NCBI RefSeq assembly: GCF_003534205.1 | Contig: NZ_CP011102.1 | Coordinates: forward strand, 248,001 to 312,000 | Length of the DNA stretch: 64,000 nucleotides | Origin: Listeria weihenstephanensis | GTDB taxonomy: Bacteria; Bacillota; Bacilli; Lactobacillales; Listeriaceae | Direction: 5' to 3' | Shown here: positions 25,247 to 34,500 of the stretch, one piece after another | Position numbering within the stretch: the stretch's first letter is position 1 | Layout: each line of letters opens with the position of its first letter | Notes under the pieces: generated by a model | Told to the model about the DNA's origin: nothing | Databases searched by the model: none | Seen by the model: only the letters and a program-made list of their open reading frames with translations | Program-made: the position numbers and the translations under genes

Positions 25247-26491
25247 ATGGCAAAATCGTTTAATGAGTTGATTAAAAATTTCGCAGTGATTAGGAATTAT
25301 GTGCGGGAATTTTATGTGTATGGGTTTAAGCAACGGGAGGATTTCACGGCGAAAAGTGGTCGGAGTTATGATAATGAGCGGCGCCGGATTGAGAGTTATT
25401 TGCGGGAGTATGTGGAGGTTGAGCAGCAGAGGAATGGGAAGGCGTTGCGGTTGTTTATTGATCCGAATGAGGTGACGGAGAATCCGATGTTTGCGGTCTG
25501 GCAGGCGAAGAGTTTTACGAAGAATGATATTTTTCTGCATTTTGTGTTGATGGATATTTTCAAGGAAGGCGAGGCGTATTCGGTGAACCAGGTGCTGGCG
25601 CGGATTGATGCGGATTATTTGGTGTATTTTCAGGACGGATTTATGGTGGAGGCGCTGACGTTACGGAAAAAATTGGCGGAGTATGTGGAGCTTGCTGTGT
25701 TGCGACGGGAAACGCGTGGACGGGAGATTTATTTTTCGCGGGTGGCGAGTGTGAGGTTGTCGGGCCGGGCGTTGCGAGCGGTGCAATTTTTTAAGGAGAT
25801 GGCGCCGCTTGGTGTGTTGGGGCATTATTTGTTGCAGCAGGAGGACGCGATGGATGCGGTGTTTAGTTACAAGCACTATTTTGTGATGCATACGTTGGAG
25901 GAGCAGGTGTGCTTGGATTTATTGCTGGCGATGAGGGAGGAGCGCTGGGTGATGTTGACGCGGTTCGGGCGAGAGCGGGCGATGCGATTTATGCCGGTGA
26001 AGGTGCTCGTGAGCGGGCAATCGGGACGGCGTTATGTTGTTGGAAAATCGAAGGCGGGACAGTTTTTTGCGTTTCATCGGCTGGATCAGATTGAGCGGGT
26101 GGAGATGGCGGAGGTTGCGACGGATTTCGTGATGGAAAAGGAGCATTTTGATGAGGTTCGAAAATTTATGTGGAGCGCGGGATTTGATCGGCGAGTGGTG
26201 CATCAGTTGCGCGTGACGCTTGTGATTGATGAGATTCGCGAGGCGTATATGTTGGATCGGATTCGGATGGAAGGGCGACATGGGACGTTGGTGCGTTTGA
26301 CTTCGAAGCGGTTTGTATTTGAGATTGCGACGTATGATTTGAATGGGATGAAACCATTTTTACGGACGCTTGTGGGGCGGATTGAGAGTTTGGATTCGGG
26401 AGATCCGGCTTGGGAACGGCAGTTTTATGCGGAGATTGCGGATATGTATCGGCTTTATTTTGAGGAGGGGACGACGGTTGGAGATATTTAA
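25247..26491 (+). CDS. WYL-domain regulator (first of pair)
   Basis: 414 residues. The early part is a helical region with a likely winged helix (SYDNERRRIESYLREYVEVE). The part from about 200 on resembles the WYL ligand-sensing fold (RRYVVGKSKAGQFFAFHRLDQIERVEMAEV) and its C-terminal extension (VTLVIDEIREAYML). WYL proteins sense nucleic acids or nucleotides and control defence or DNA/RNA repair genes. It starts 88 bp from the divergent rtcB gene and overlaps the next WYL gene by 14 nt. The coding strand is extremely rich in G and poor in C, which creates long meaningless frames on the other strand. Confidence 0.8.
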   Translation: MAKSFNELIKNFAVIRNYVREFYVYGFKQREDFTAKSGRSYDNERRRIESYLREYVEVEQQRNGKALRLFIDPNEVTENPMFAVWQAKSFTKNDIFLHFVLMDIFKEGEAYSVNQVLARIDADYLVYFQDGFMVEALTLRKKLAEYVELAVLRRETRGREIYFSRVASVRLSGRALRAVQFFKEMAPLGVLGHYLLQQEDAMDAVFSYKHYFVMHTLEEQVCLDLLLAMREERWVMLTRFGRERAMRFMPVKVLVSGQSGRRYVVGKSKAGQFFAFHRLDQIERVEMAEVATDFVMEKEHFDEVRKFMWSAGFDRRVVHQLRVTLVIDEIREAYMLDRIRMEGRHGTLVRLTSKRFVFEIATYDLNGMKPFLRTLVGRIESLDSGDPAWERQFYAEIADMYRLYFEEGTTVGDI

Positions 26492-27410
26492 TGAGATTTA
26501 CGGAACGTATTACCGCGTTGTTCAGGAGATTTTGGCGCAGAAACGGGGATTGACGCGGCAGGAAATGACGGAGATTGTGCGGGAGCGGGGGTTCGATGAG
26601 AGTGGGCTTCATTTGTTACCGCAGTTGATGGATCAGTGGCATTTGATGGTGGAGCAGGATGCAGGAGTTTATGCGGGGATTCTGAAACGGGATTGGATGC
26701 CGGTGCAGGGGATTTTGGAGAAGCGGTGGTTGAAGACGGTATTGCGTGATCCGCGGATGGGGTTGTTTTTGACGGATGATGAGATCGCAGGGTTCGAGCG
26801 GGATCTGGGCGCATATGATGTGTTATTTGATGTGGATACGATTTGGTGTTTTGACCAGTTTCGGGATGGGGATGCTTATTTGGAACCGGGATACAGGGCG
26901 CGATTTGGACTTGTTTTGCAGGGATTGGAGGAGAAGCGGGAGCTGGAATTGGAGTATCAGGTGAGGGACGGAGAACGGATGACGGGGACTTTTTTGCCGT
27001 TTCGATTGGAGTTTTCGCAGAAGAATGATAAGTTTCGGTTGCTTTGTTTTCGAAAGGGAGATTTGAAGCCGTTTACGCTGAATTTGGCGAAGGTTGTGGA
27101 CGTGCGGGTTGGGACGCGGATGGATGTGGTATTGCCAGAGCATAAGGCGGAGCTGGTGATGGTGACATGTTTGGTTGTGGACCACCGGAATGCGGTCGAT
27201 CGGGCGCTGATTCATTTTGCGGATTATAAGAAAAAGGCGTTTCGGACGGAGCGCGAGAATGTGTTTGAGCTCGTGATTTATTGTACGCGAGGGGATTTGA
27301 CGGAACTTGTGATTCAAATTTTGTCATTTGGTCCGATGATGCAGGTGCTGGAACCGGCGAGTGTTGTTGGGGAAGTGAAGCGGAGGCTTGAACGGCAACT
27401 ACAATTGTAA
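26478..27410 (+). CDS. WYL-domain protein (second of pair)
   Basis: 310 residues from TTG 26478 (gaggagggg 7 nt upstream), giving MEIFNEIYGTYYRVVQEIL; a longer frame upstream is inside the first WYL gene without a ribosome-binding site. An N-terminal winged-helix-like part (LTRQEMTEIVRERGFDESG) is followed by a WYL-like middle (LELEYQVRDGERMTGTFLPFRLEFSQKNDKFRLLCFR) and a WCX-type end (LVIYCTRGDLTELVIQILSFGPMMQVLEP). Probably forms a hetero-pair with the upstream protein and regulates rtcB (inference). Confidence 0.8.
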   Translation: MEIFNEIYGTYYRVVQEILAQKRGLTRQEMTEIVRERGFDESGLHLLPQLMDQWHLMVEQDAGVYAGILKRDWMPVQGILEKRWLKTVLRDPRMGLFLTDDEIAGFERDLGAYDVLFDVDTIWCFDQFRDGDAYLEPGYRARFGLVLQGLEEKRELELEYQVRDGERMTGTFLPFRLEFSQKNDKFRLLCFRKGDLKPFTLNLAKVVDVRVGTRMDVVLPEHKAELVMVTCLVVDHRNAVDRALIHFADYKKKAFRTERENVFELVIYCTRGDLTELVIQILSFGPMMQVLEPASVVGEVKRRLERQLQL

Positions 27411-27502
27411 AACAAAAATGGGGAGGAACATGCGTCGCTATCGGGCTTGTTTTTTGGTACAATGAACGAAAGAATATACATAGAAATTGGAGGAATGGGA
27501 TT

Positions 27503-29005
27503 ATGGCTTTGAAGGATTTGCAGAATGGCTCGGATATTAGAGGAATCGCGATTGAAACGGATAAACAGGAAGTGACCTTGACGGATGAACGGGTTGGCAA
27601 AATTGCGATTGGTTTCGCGGCTTGGTTGCGTGATGTGAAGGGCGCGAAAGAGCATGCGAGTGTGGCGATTGGACATGATAGCAGGTTGTCTGCGACGCGT
27701 ATTAAGACGGCGCTTACGGCGGGTTTGACGGAAGCTGGGATCGATGTTGTTGATGTTGGTTTGGCAACGACGCCGGCGATGTTTATGGCGACGCAATATG
27801 AGGATTACCAATGTGATGCGGCGATTATGATTACGGCGAGCCATCTTCCTTATTTCTACAATGGATTGAAATTGTTCACGCGTGATGGTGGCGCGGAGCA
27901 CGAGGATATTGATTTTATAATGGCAAATGTGGATAAGGTTCACGTTGCGAGTGCGACTGGGAAGGTCATAAATAAGCCGTTATTGGAAGTGTATGCGGCA
28001 GATTTAGTTAGCAAAATTCGAAATGGAATTGATGATCGGGCGGATTTTGAGAAACCGCTTGCTGGGAGTCATATTGTTGTGGACGCGGGAAATGGCGCGG
28101 GTGGATTTTTTGCGACGGAAGTTTTGGCGAAGTTGGGCGCGGACATTACGGGAAGCCAGTTCTTGGATCCTGATGGCAGATTTCCGAATCATATTCCGAA
28201 TCCGGATAACAATGAAGCAATGGCAAGTTTGCGGGGCGCTGTGATGTCAAATAAGGCTGATTTGGGTGTTATTTTTGATACGGATGTGGATCGGGCTGCG
28301 ATTGTAGATCGTGACGGGGAGAGTCTGAATCGAAATCCGCTGATTGCAGTGATTTCGGCGATTGTTTTGGAGGAATATCCAGGAACGACGATCGTGACGG
28401 ACTCAACAACTTCGACGCATCTGGAAAAATTCATCGAAGGGCTTGGCGGAAAACAGCACCGATTTAAGCGTGGTTATCGAAACGTGATTAATGAGGCGAT
28501 TCGCTTGAATGAAGCGGGAACACCTAGTGAGATTGCGATCGAGGTTAGTGGTCATGCGGCTTTGAAGGAGAACTATTTCTTGGATGATGGCGCTTATTTA
28601 ATCGCGAAAATCCTGATGCGTTATGCGAAACTGCGTAAAGACGGGAAAGATTTGGCGGATTTGACGCGAGATTTGAAGGTTCCTGCGGATAATGATGAGG
28701 TCCGTTTATCGATTTTGGCAAGCAATTTTAAGGGGTATGGGCTGGAAGTTTTAGAAGATTTTAAGGCGTTTGTTGCTAAAACGGACGATTTGGAATTGGA
28801 GCCTGTAAACAAGGAAGGCGTAAGGGTGAACACGAGTGGCGCGCTGGGAAATGGCTGGTTCTTGTTACGTATGAGTTTACATGAGCCGGTAATGCCAGTA
28901 AACTTAGAGAGTGATGACGTGGGCGGAGTGGAAAAAATGAAGGTGATGTTGCAAGATTTCTTCGGGCAATACGCGGAAATCGACAGTTCGAGCCTACAAA
29001 AATAA
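27503..29005 (+). CDS. Phosphomannomutase / phosphoglucomutase family enzyme
   Basis: 500 residues of the alpha-D-phosphohexomutase family. Phosphoserine loop ITASHLPYFYNGLK (canonical TASHNP), metal loop DTDVDRAA (canonical DGDADR), sugar loop EVSGHAAL, and a C-terminal phosphate-binding domain (VRVNTSGALGNGWFLLR). It interconverts sugar 1- and 6-phosphates; substitutions in all loops make substrate choice uncertain. The serine and metal aspartates are kept, so it should be active. It is followed 22 bp later by a CpsB-like phosphatase, suggesting surface polysaccharide precursor supply. Confidence 0.88.
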   Translation: MALKDLQNGSDIRGIAIETDKQEVTLTDERVGKIAIGFAAWLRDVKGAKEHASVAIGHDSRLSATRIKTALTAGLTEAGIDVVDVGLATTPAMFMATQYEDYQCDAAIMITASHLPYFYNGLKLFTRDGGAEHEDIDFIMANVDKVHVASATGKVINKPLLEVYAADLVSKIRNGIDDRADFEKPLAGSHIVVDAGNGAGGFFATEVLAKLGADITGSQFLDPDGRFPNHIPNPDNNEAMASLRGAVMSNKADLGVIFDTDVDRAAIVDRDGESLNRNPLIAVISAIVLEEYPGTTIVTDSTTSTHLEKFIEGLGGKQHRFKRGYRNVINEAIRLNEAGTPSEIAIEVSGHAALKENYFLDDGAYLIAKILMRYAKLRKDGKDLADLTRDLKVPADNDEVRLSILASNFKGYGLEVLEDFKAFVAKTDDLELEPVNKEGVRVNTSGALGNGWFLLRMSLHEPVMPVNLESDDVGGVEKMKVMLQDFFGQYAEIDSSSLQK

Positions 29006-29027
29006 CCTAATAGAAGGAATGAGACGT

Positions 29028-29789
29028 ATGATCGATATACATTGCCACATCTTGAATCAGTTGGATGACGGACCGAAAACAGAAACGGGCAGTCTTGCCA
29101 TGGCACAACAAGCAATAGCAGAGGGTTTCACGGATATCATTGCAACACCGCATCATTTGAAAGGTGATTATTTTAATCTACGCCCTTCTGTGGCGGAGCA
29201 TGTGGCGGAGTTGAATGAAGCCATTAAAGACAATGGTATGGAGCTGACGGTGCATGTTGGGCAGGAAGTGAGACTGCACGGCGAAATTATTGAAGGTTTG
29301 AAAAATGGCGATTTAGCCTCGCTTGCGGGGAGTCGTTACGTGCTGATTGAGTTTCCAACGCAGAGCATTCCTGTTTTTACGGAGCAATTATTTTATGATT
29401 TGCAGATGGCTGGATATGTGCCGGTGATTGCCCATCCTGAGCGAAATTTTGAGATTATGGATAATCCTGAGCGTTTGTATGATTTTGTGTCGCACGGTGC
29501 TTTGGCGCAGTTGACATGGGGGAGTTTGGACGGCAAGTTCGGGAAAAAATCGAAAAAATCGAGTGAGATACTGCTTGAAAATCAGCTGGTTCATTTTTTG
29601 GCAACGGATGCGCATGATACGGTTAGGCGGCCGTTGTTGCATCAGGGAATTGAGGAGCGATTGGTGAGGAAGATTGGCTCGGAATATGTGGAATACTTAA
29701 AAGGAAATGGCGCCAATGTACTTAAAAATGATTTGATTGTAGCGGAAGATTACTCGATGCCATCGCAAAAACGATTTTTCTTGTTTTAA
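29028..29789 (+). CDS. CpsB/YwqE-type tyrosine-protein phosphatase (PHP fold)
   Basis: 253 residues from ATG 29028 (MIDIHCHIL; agaagga upstream). PHP-domain metal ligands are visible in order: DIHCHIL, TPHH, GQEVRL, AHPER and DAHD. CpsB-type enzymes use Mn2+ to dephosphorylate BY-kinases that control capsule or exopolysaccharide synthesis. No BY-kinase gene is in the window. It is probably co-transcribed with the phosphohexomutase upstream and two small genes downstream. Confidence 0.9.
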   Translation: MIDIHCHILNQLDDGPKTETGSLAMAQQAIAEGFTDIIATPHHLKGDYFNLRPSVAEHVAELNEAIKDNGMELTVHVGQEVRLHGEIIEGLKNGDLASLAGSRYVLIEFPTQSIPVFTEQLFYDLQMAGYVPVIAHPERNFEIMDNPERLYDFVSHGALAQLTWGSLDGKFGKKSKKSSEILLENQLVHFLATDAHDTVRRPLLHQGIEERLVRKIGSEYVEYLKGNGANVLKNDLIVAEDYSMPSQKRFFLF

Positions 29790-29804
29790 GAGGGAGAATG
29801 TCAT

Positions 29805-30335
29805 ATGAAAAAATGGATTACCGCTGTTGTAGGTATTATTTTTGTGGGGTGCTTAGTTCTTTTTTCTGATAGGACAAAAGCGGATGATGAAACGACAAAA
29901 CTAAATATTGGCGTTCTTGGTTCGTATGCGCTGGATCCAAAGCTTTTTGAGATGCATAGAATTGAGGAGAATGGCCTGTCTTCTAGAAATTTTGATGCGA
30001 TTTTGGTTACGAAAGATTATATCAATGACGCAGATCAGGAAAGCTTGAAGGCGCAATTGAGAGCGGTGAAGTTGCCGATATTATTTGCGGATTTTGGAGA
30101 TAAGAGTTCGCTTGCTTTTATGAATACGGAGTTGCATTTAGCGGATATTGAAATGCTGGGGAAAGCTGAAATTCAAATGTTTTACGTTGCGCCAAATGGT
30201 GAACATGCGACTTATGGAATTTTTGAAACGGATGAGGTCTCGGTGAAGCAATTGAATCAAGCGGTTGAATTGGTTCCTCGGGTTAAGAATTTGAAGGAGT
30301 GGGAAGTGGAGATGGCTTCAATGGCGGTAGAATGA
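29805..30335 (+). CDS. Exported or membrane-anchored protein, unknown function
   Basis: 176 residues. An N-terminal hydrophobic segment (residues about 4-22) preceded by two lysines suggests a signal peptide or anchor, with possible cleavage near TKA. The mature part (LNIGVLGSYALDPKLF ... AILVTKDYINDADQESLKAQL ... ILFADFGD) looks like an alpha/beta domain. No family was recognised. It lies 15 bp after the phosphatase gene and shares an ATGA overlap with the next gene, so the two are translated together. Confidence 0.7.
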   Translation: MKKWITAVVGIIFVGCLVLFSDRTKADDETTKLNIGVLGSYALDPKLFEMHRIEENGLSSRNFDAILVTKDYINDADQESLKAQLRAVKLPILFADFGDKSSLAFMNTELHLADIEMLGKAEIQMFYVAPNGEHATYGIFETDEVSVKQLNQAVELVPRVKNLKEWEVEMASMAVE

Positions 30336-30673
30336 TAGAGTTTACTTTTCTTTTGGATTCGCGGGAAAGTTTAAAGCAGTCGGATGAAATAGAGCTAGAG
30401 ATCTTCCACTCCCTTTTTGATAAGGAATTTCTAGAGAGTTACCATTTCGTAATGGAGGAACAAATCGTTTTGGACGTGTTTTATTTAGAAGACTCGCTAG
30501 AACCATTCCTCGAAAATGAGGCGGTCATAGGCTTATTGAAGAAGGACGGTACGAAGGCTTTACCTATTACGCTCAAAGACGGAGAGATCATTAAGTCGAA
30601 GAAACTTTTGAGTGTGGATGAATGCGCAGAAATATTCGACATGGGGATATTTATACAGTATTCTGATGGTTGA
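30332..30673 (+). CDS. ArsD-like thioredoxin-fold protein lacking the metal cysteines
   Basis: 113 residues starting in the stop codon of the previous gene. The second half (FLENEAVIGLLKKDGTKALPITLKDGEIIKSKK) closely follows the pattern of the arsenic metallochaperone ArsD (FxENxAVxxLLxKxGxxxLPxTLVDGEIV). The N-terminal Cys-Cys motif of ArsD, which binds arsenite, is absent; the one cysteine is in DECAEIF. No other ars gene is nearby. It may be a repurposed thioredoxin-like protein; similarity is judged by eye. Confidence 0.55.
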   Translation: MIEFTFLLDSRESLKQSDEIELEIFHSLFDKEFLESYHFVMEEQIVLDVFYLEDSLEPFLENEAVIGLLKKDGTKALPITLKDGEIIKSKKLLSVDECAEIFDMGIFIQYSDG

Positions 30674-30687
30674 TAGAAAGAAATCTT

Positions 30688-30715
30688 AGAGCTCCTAGTG
30701 TGAAAGGGAGCTTTT
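30688..30715 (+). terminator. Terminator of the phosphohexomutase operon
   Basis: Stem AGCTCCT / AGGGAGCT with 8-nt loop, then five T. Confidence 0.7.
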
Positions 30716-30889
30716 TGTATATCTGCCAAATTTTCCGATCATTTTTTATACGATTCTCTAAAAATTGTCTTTTTTAACAGCAGACATCACTTTCTTACAA
30801 CGTCAAATCATGGTATAATCAAACGAAACGCATAGTCGTAAACAACCATTTCATTAGTGAAGTGGTTTAATTGGTTGAGGAGAGACGTT

Positions 30890-31444
30890 ATGAAAATGAT
30901 TGTTGGACTCGGAAATCCGGGTAAAAAATATGATCGCACTAGGCACAATGTCGGTTTTATGGTCGTTGATGAGCTTAGTTTTAGATACCAAACGCCTTGG
31001 AAGAAGTCGAAATTTAATGGCATGACGAGTAGTATTGTTGTGAATGGTGAGAAAATGTTGCTCGTGAAACCGTTAACTTTTATGAATCTTTCGGGGGAAT
31101 GTGTGCGTCCGTTGATGGATTACTACGATATTCCTGTGGAGGATGTGCTGATTGTTTATGATGATCTGGACTTGCCAACTGGGAAAATTAGATTGAGACA
31201 AAAAGGCAGCGCTGGTGGGCATAATGGGATGAAGTCATTGATTCAACACCTGAAAACGCAGGAATTTAATCGGATTCGTGTAGGCGTGGATCGTCCTGTG
31301 AACGGGGATATTATTAATTATGTGCTCGGCGATTTTCCGAAATCGGAACAGGCAGATATTATCGAGGCAATTCAGAAGAGTGCGGATGCCGTCGAAGCTT
31401 GGTCAAATAAGAGTTTTACTGAGGTTATGAACCAATTTAATTAG
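30890..31444 (+). CDS. pth: Peptidyl-tRNA hydrolase
   Basis: 184 residues from ATG 30890 (gaggagag upstream). Catalytic His in RTRHNVGF, Asn in TFMNLSG, and the conserved [15 protein letters not shown] and [11 protein letters not shown] blocks. It frees tRNA from peptidyl-tRNA that drops off the ribosome. An extended -10 (TGGTATAAT, 30811-30819) supplies a promoter. It starts the conserved Listeria core block running to lysS. In L. monocytogenes the region just upstream holds ldh, ctc and LIPI-1; here it holds none of these. Confidence 0.97.
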   Translation: MKMIVGLGNPGKKYDRTRHNVGFMVVDELSFRYQTPWKKSKFNGMTSSIVVNGEKMLLVKPLTFMNLSGECVRPLMDYYDIPVEDVLIVYDDLDLPTGKIRLRQKGSAGGHNGMKSLIQHLKTQEFNRIRVGVDRPVNGDIINYVLGDFPKSEQADIIEAIQKSADAVEAWSNKSFTEVMNQFN

Positions 31445-31513
31445 GAGATAATCGCCGGACTTTTTCGGCGTGTAATTTAGATGGAAAATTCAGAAAAAAG
31501 GAGGCCTTTTAGT

Positions 31514-34500
31514 GTGAAAGGATTGCAACAGCTTGTCTATGAACAAAAAGATATTCGTGGCGTTATTAAGGAATTAGAAGAGAAGGGGAAATCACAATTA
31601 GTAACGGGGCTTTCGGGTTCGAGTCGAGCGTTATTTGCCAGTGTTATTGAGGGCGGGACGCAGCGGCCAGTTATTTTTGTGACACATAATTTATATCATG
31701 CTCAGAAATTATATGATGATTTATCGACACTTGTTGACGCGGATCGTCTTTACTTATATCCAGCCGATGAGTTGATTTCGTCGGAACTTAGTATCTCAAG
31801 CCCAGAACTTCGGGGGCAACGTGTGGAGGTACTACAATTTTTGCTGTCTAGAAAACCGGGAATCGTGATTGTGCCAGTGTCTGGGATGCGCAAAATTTTG
31901 CCGCCGGTTTCGATTTGGGAAAAGTATAATATTTCGCTTGTTCAAGGCTCGGAAATTGATCCAGAAGCGTTGCAGAGCCAGCTTGTAACGATGGGATATT
32001 CGAGAAGTGACATGGTTAATACGCCCGGTGAATTCAGTGTGCGTGGTGGGATCATCGATATTTATCCGATTACGGAGGAACACCCGATTCGGATGGAATT
32101 ATTTGATACGGAAGTGGAATCGTTACGCTTTTTTGATGTGGATTCGCAGCGTTCGATCCAGTCGGTGGAAGAGTTTAGATTGGTTCCTGCGACGGAGATT
32201 TTGCTGGAACCGGCATTTTTCCCTGATTTGGTGAAGCGGGTGGAGAAGAAATTGGCGGCGACGCTGAAGCAGATGGCGGGCGAGAAGGAAAAACAACAAC
32301 TCGTGGAGAACTTGGAAGAGGATTTGGAATTGCTTCGTGACGGGCAAAAACCAGACATGTTTTTCAAGTACATCGGATTATGCTATCCTGATCCAGCCTC
32401 ATTGCTTGATTATGTCCCGCAAAATTCGATTTTGTTATTTGATGAGTTTGCGCGGATTCAAGAAACGGATGAGCGACTAGAAAAAGAAGAAGCAGAGTGG
32501 CAAACGGAGACGCTAGAACGTTTGGAGACGGTTCGTGATACGAAGATGAGTCATAATTTCCGAGCGCTTTTGGAGACGGATCGGTTGTCGCGTGTTTATT
32601 TATCGTTATTCCAAAAAACGCCGAACAGTGTGCGGATTGCGAAGATGACGAATATTGTTTATAAACAAATGCAACAATTCCATGGTCAGATGAGTGTTTT
32701 GAAGACAGAGATGGATAGCTGGGCGAAAAATAACTATGCAGTCGTAATTTTGGCGCCGTCGATGGAACGTGCGAAGAAAATGAAGCAAACACTTGAAGAT
32801 TACGAGATGGAAAGCGTTATTTTAAAAGATGAGTCAGAGGTTCCGAAGTTTGGCCAGACGCAATTTGTGTTGGGAAGTCTTCAGAATGGATTCGAATTAC
32901 CGCTTGCAAAAGTTGTTTTTATCAGTGAGACAGAGCTTTTTAATAAGAAACAGCAGAAGCCGAAGAAACGCCAAAAGTTGTCGAATGCGGAGCGTATTCA
33001 GAGTTATTCGGAGCTGAAGGTTGGCGATTATGTCGTTCACGTGAATCACGGGATTGCGCGCTATGTAGGGATGGAGACGCTCGATATTAAAGGCGTGCAT
33101 AAAGATTATTTGCTGCTTATGTATCAAGGTGAGGACAAATTATTTATCCCTGTAGAGCAGCTGGAGCTCGTGCAAAAATATGTTGGTTCGGAAGGTAAGG
33201 CGCCGAAGTTGAATAAGCTTGGTGGCGCGGAGTGGAAACGTGTGAAAACGCGGGTTCAGGCTTCTGTGCAAGATATTGCGGATGATTTGATTAAGTTGTA
33301 CGCGGAACGTGAGGCGGAGCGCGGTTATGGCTATAGTCCTGACGGCGAAATGATGCGTGAATTTGAGGATGCTTTTCCATATCAAGCGACGGAGGATCAG
33401 CTGCGTTCGATCATGGAAATTAAGAAAGATATGGAACGCGAACGGCCGATGGATCGCTTGCTTGTCGGGGACGTTGGTTACGGGAAAACGGAAGTCGCGC
33501 TACGTGCGGCGTTTAAGGCGATGATGGACGGGAAGCAAGTGGCATTCTTAGTGCCGACAACGATTCTGGCGCAGCAACATTATGAAACAATGAAAGAACG
33601 ATTCCAAGGTTTCCCCATCGAGGTTGGGTTGCTAAGCCGATTCCGAACGCGCAAACAACAAAATGAGACGCTAAAAGGTTTGAAGTCTGGACACGTGGAT
33701 ATAGTAGTTGGAACGCATCGCCTGCTTTCAAAAGACGTGGAATATCATGATTTAGGGTTCCTAGTTATTGATGAAGAACAGCGATTCGGCGTGACGCATA
33801 AGGAAAAAATCAAGCATATAAAGACGAAAGTAGATGTGTTGACGCTTACTGCGACGCCAATTCCGCGGACGCTACACATGTCGATGCTCGGTGTTCGTGA
33901 TTTGTCTGTTATTGAGACACCGCCGGCCAACAGATTCCCAGTTCAGACATACGTTGTGGAGCAGAATAATGTGCTGATACGTGAGGCGATTGAACGAGAG
34001 CTCGCGCGTGACGGTCAAGTTTTCTTCCTGCATAATCGTGTGGATTCGATTCTTCAAAAAGCAGATGAGATCAAGATGTTGGTTCCCGATGCACGTGTTG
34101 CTGTAGCGCATGGTCAGATGTCGGAAACGGAGCTTGAGTCTGTCATTTTGAGTTTCCTTGAGGGCGAATATGATGTATTGGTCACAACGACGATCATCGA
34201 AACGGGTGTGGATATCCCGAATGTAAATACATTATTTGTTCAAAACGCAGATCATATGGGACTTTCCCAACTGTATCAATTACGTGGTCGTGTCGGTCGT
34301 TGGAACCGGATTGCCTATGCGTATTTCATGTACCAGAAGGATAAAATTTTGCGGGAAGAGGCTGAGAAAAGGTTGCAGGCCATTAAAGAATTTACGGAGC
34401 TTGGTTCCGGATTCAAAATTGCGATGCGCGATTTGTCGATTCGTGGAGCAGGTAACATTTTAGGATCTCAACAGCATGGCTTTATTGACTCGGTTGGTTT

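Noticed and set aside
25229-27410. Several long leftward frames opposite the WYL genes
   Set aside because: They mirror G-rich codons of the real genes, are rich in Arg, His, Pro and Leu, and match no family.
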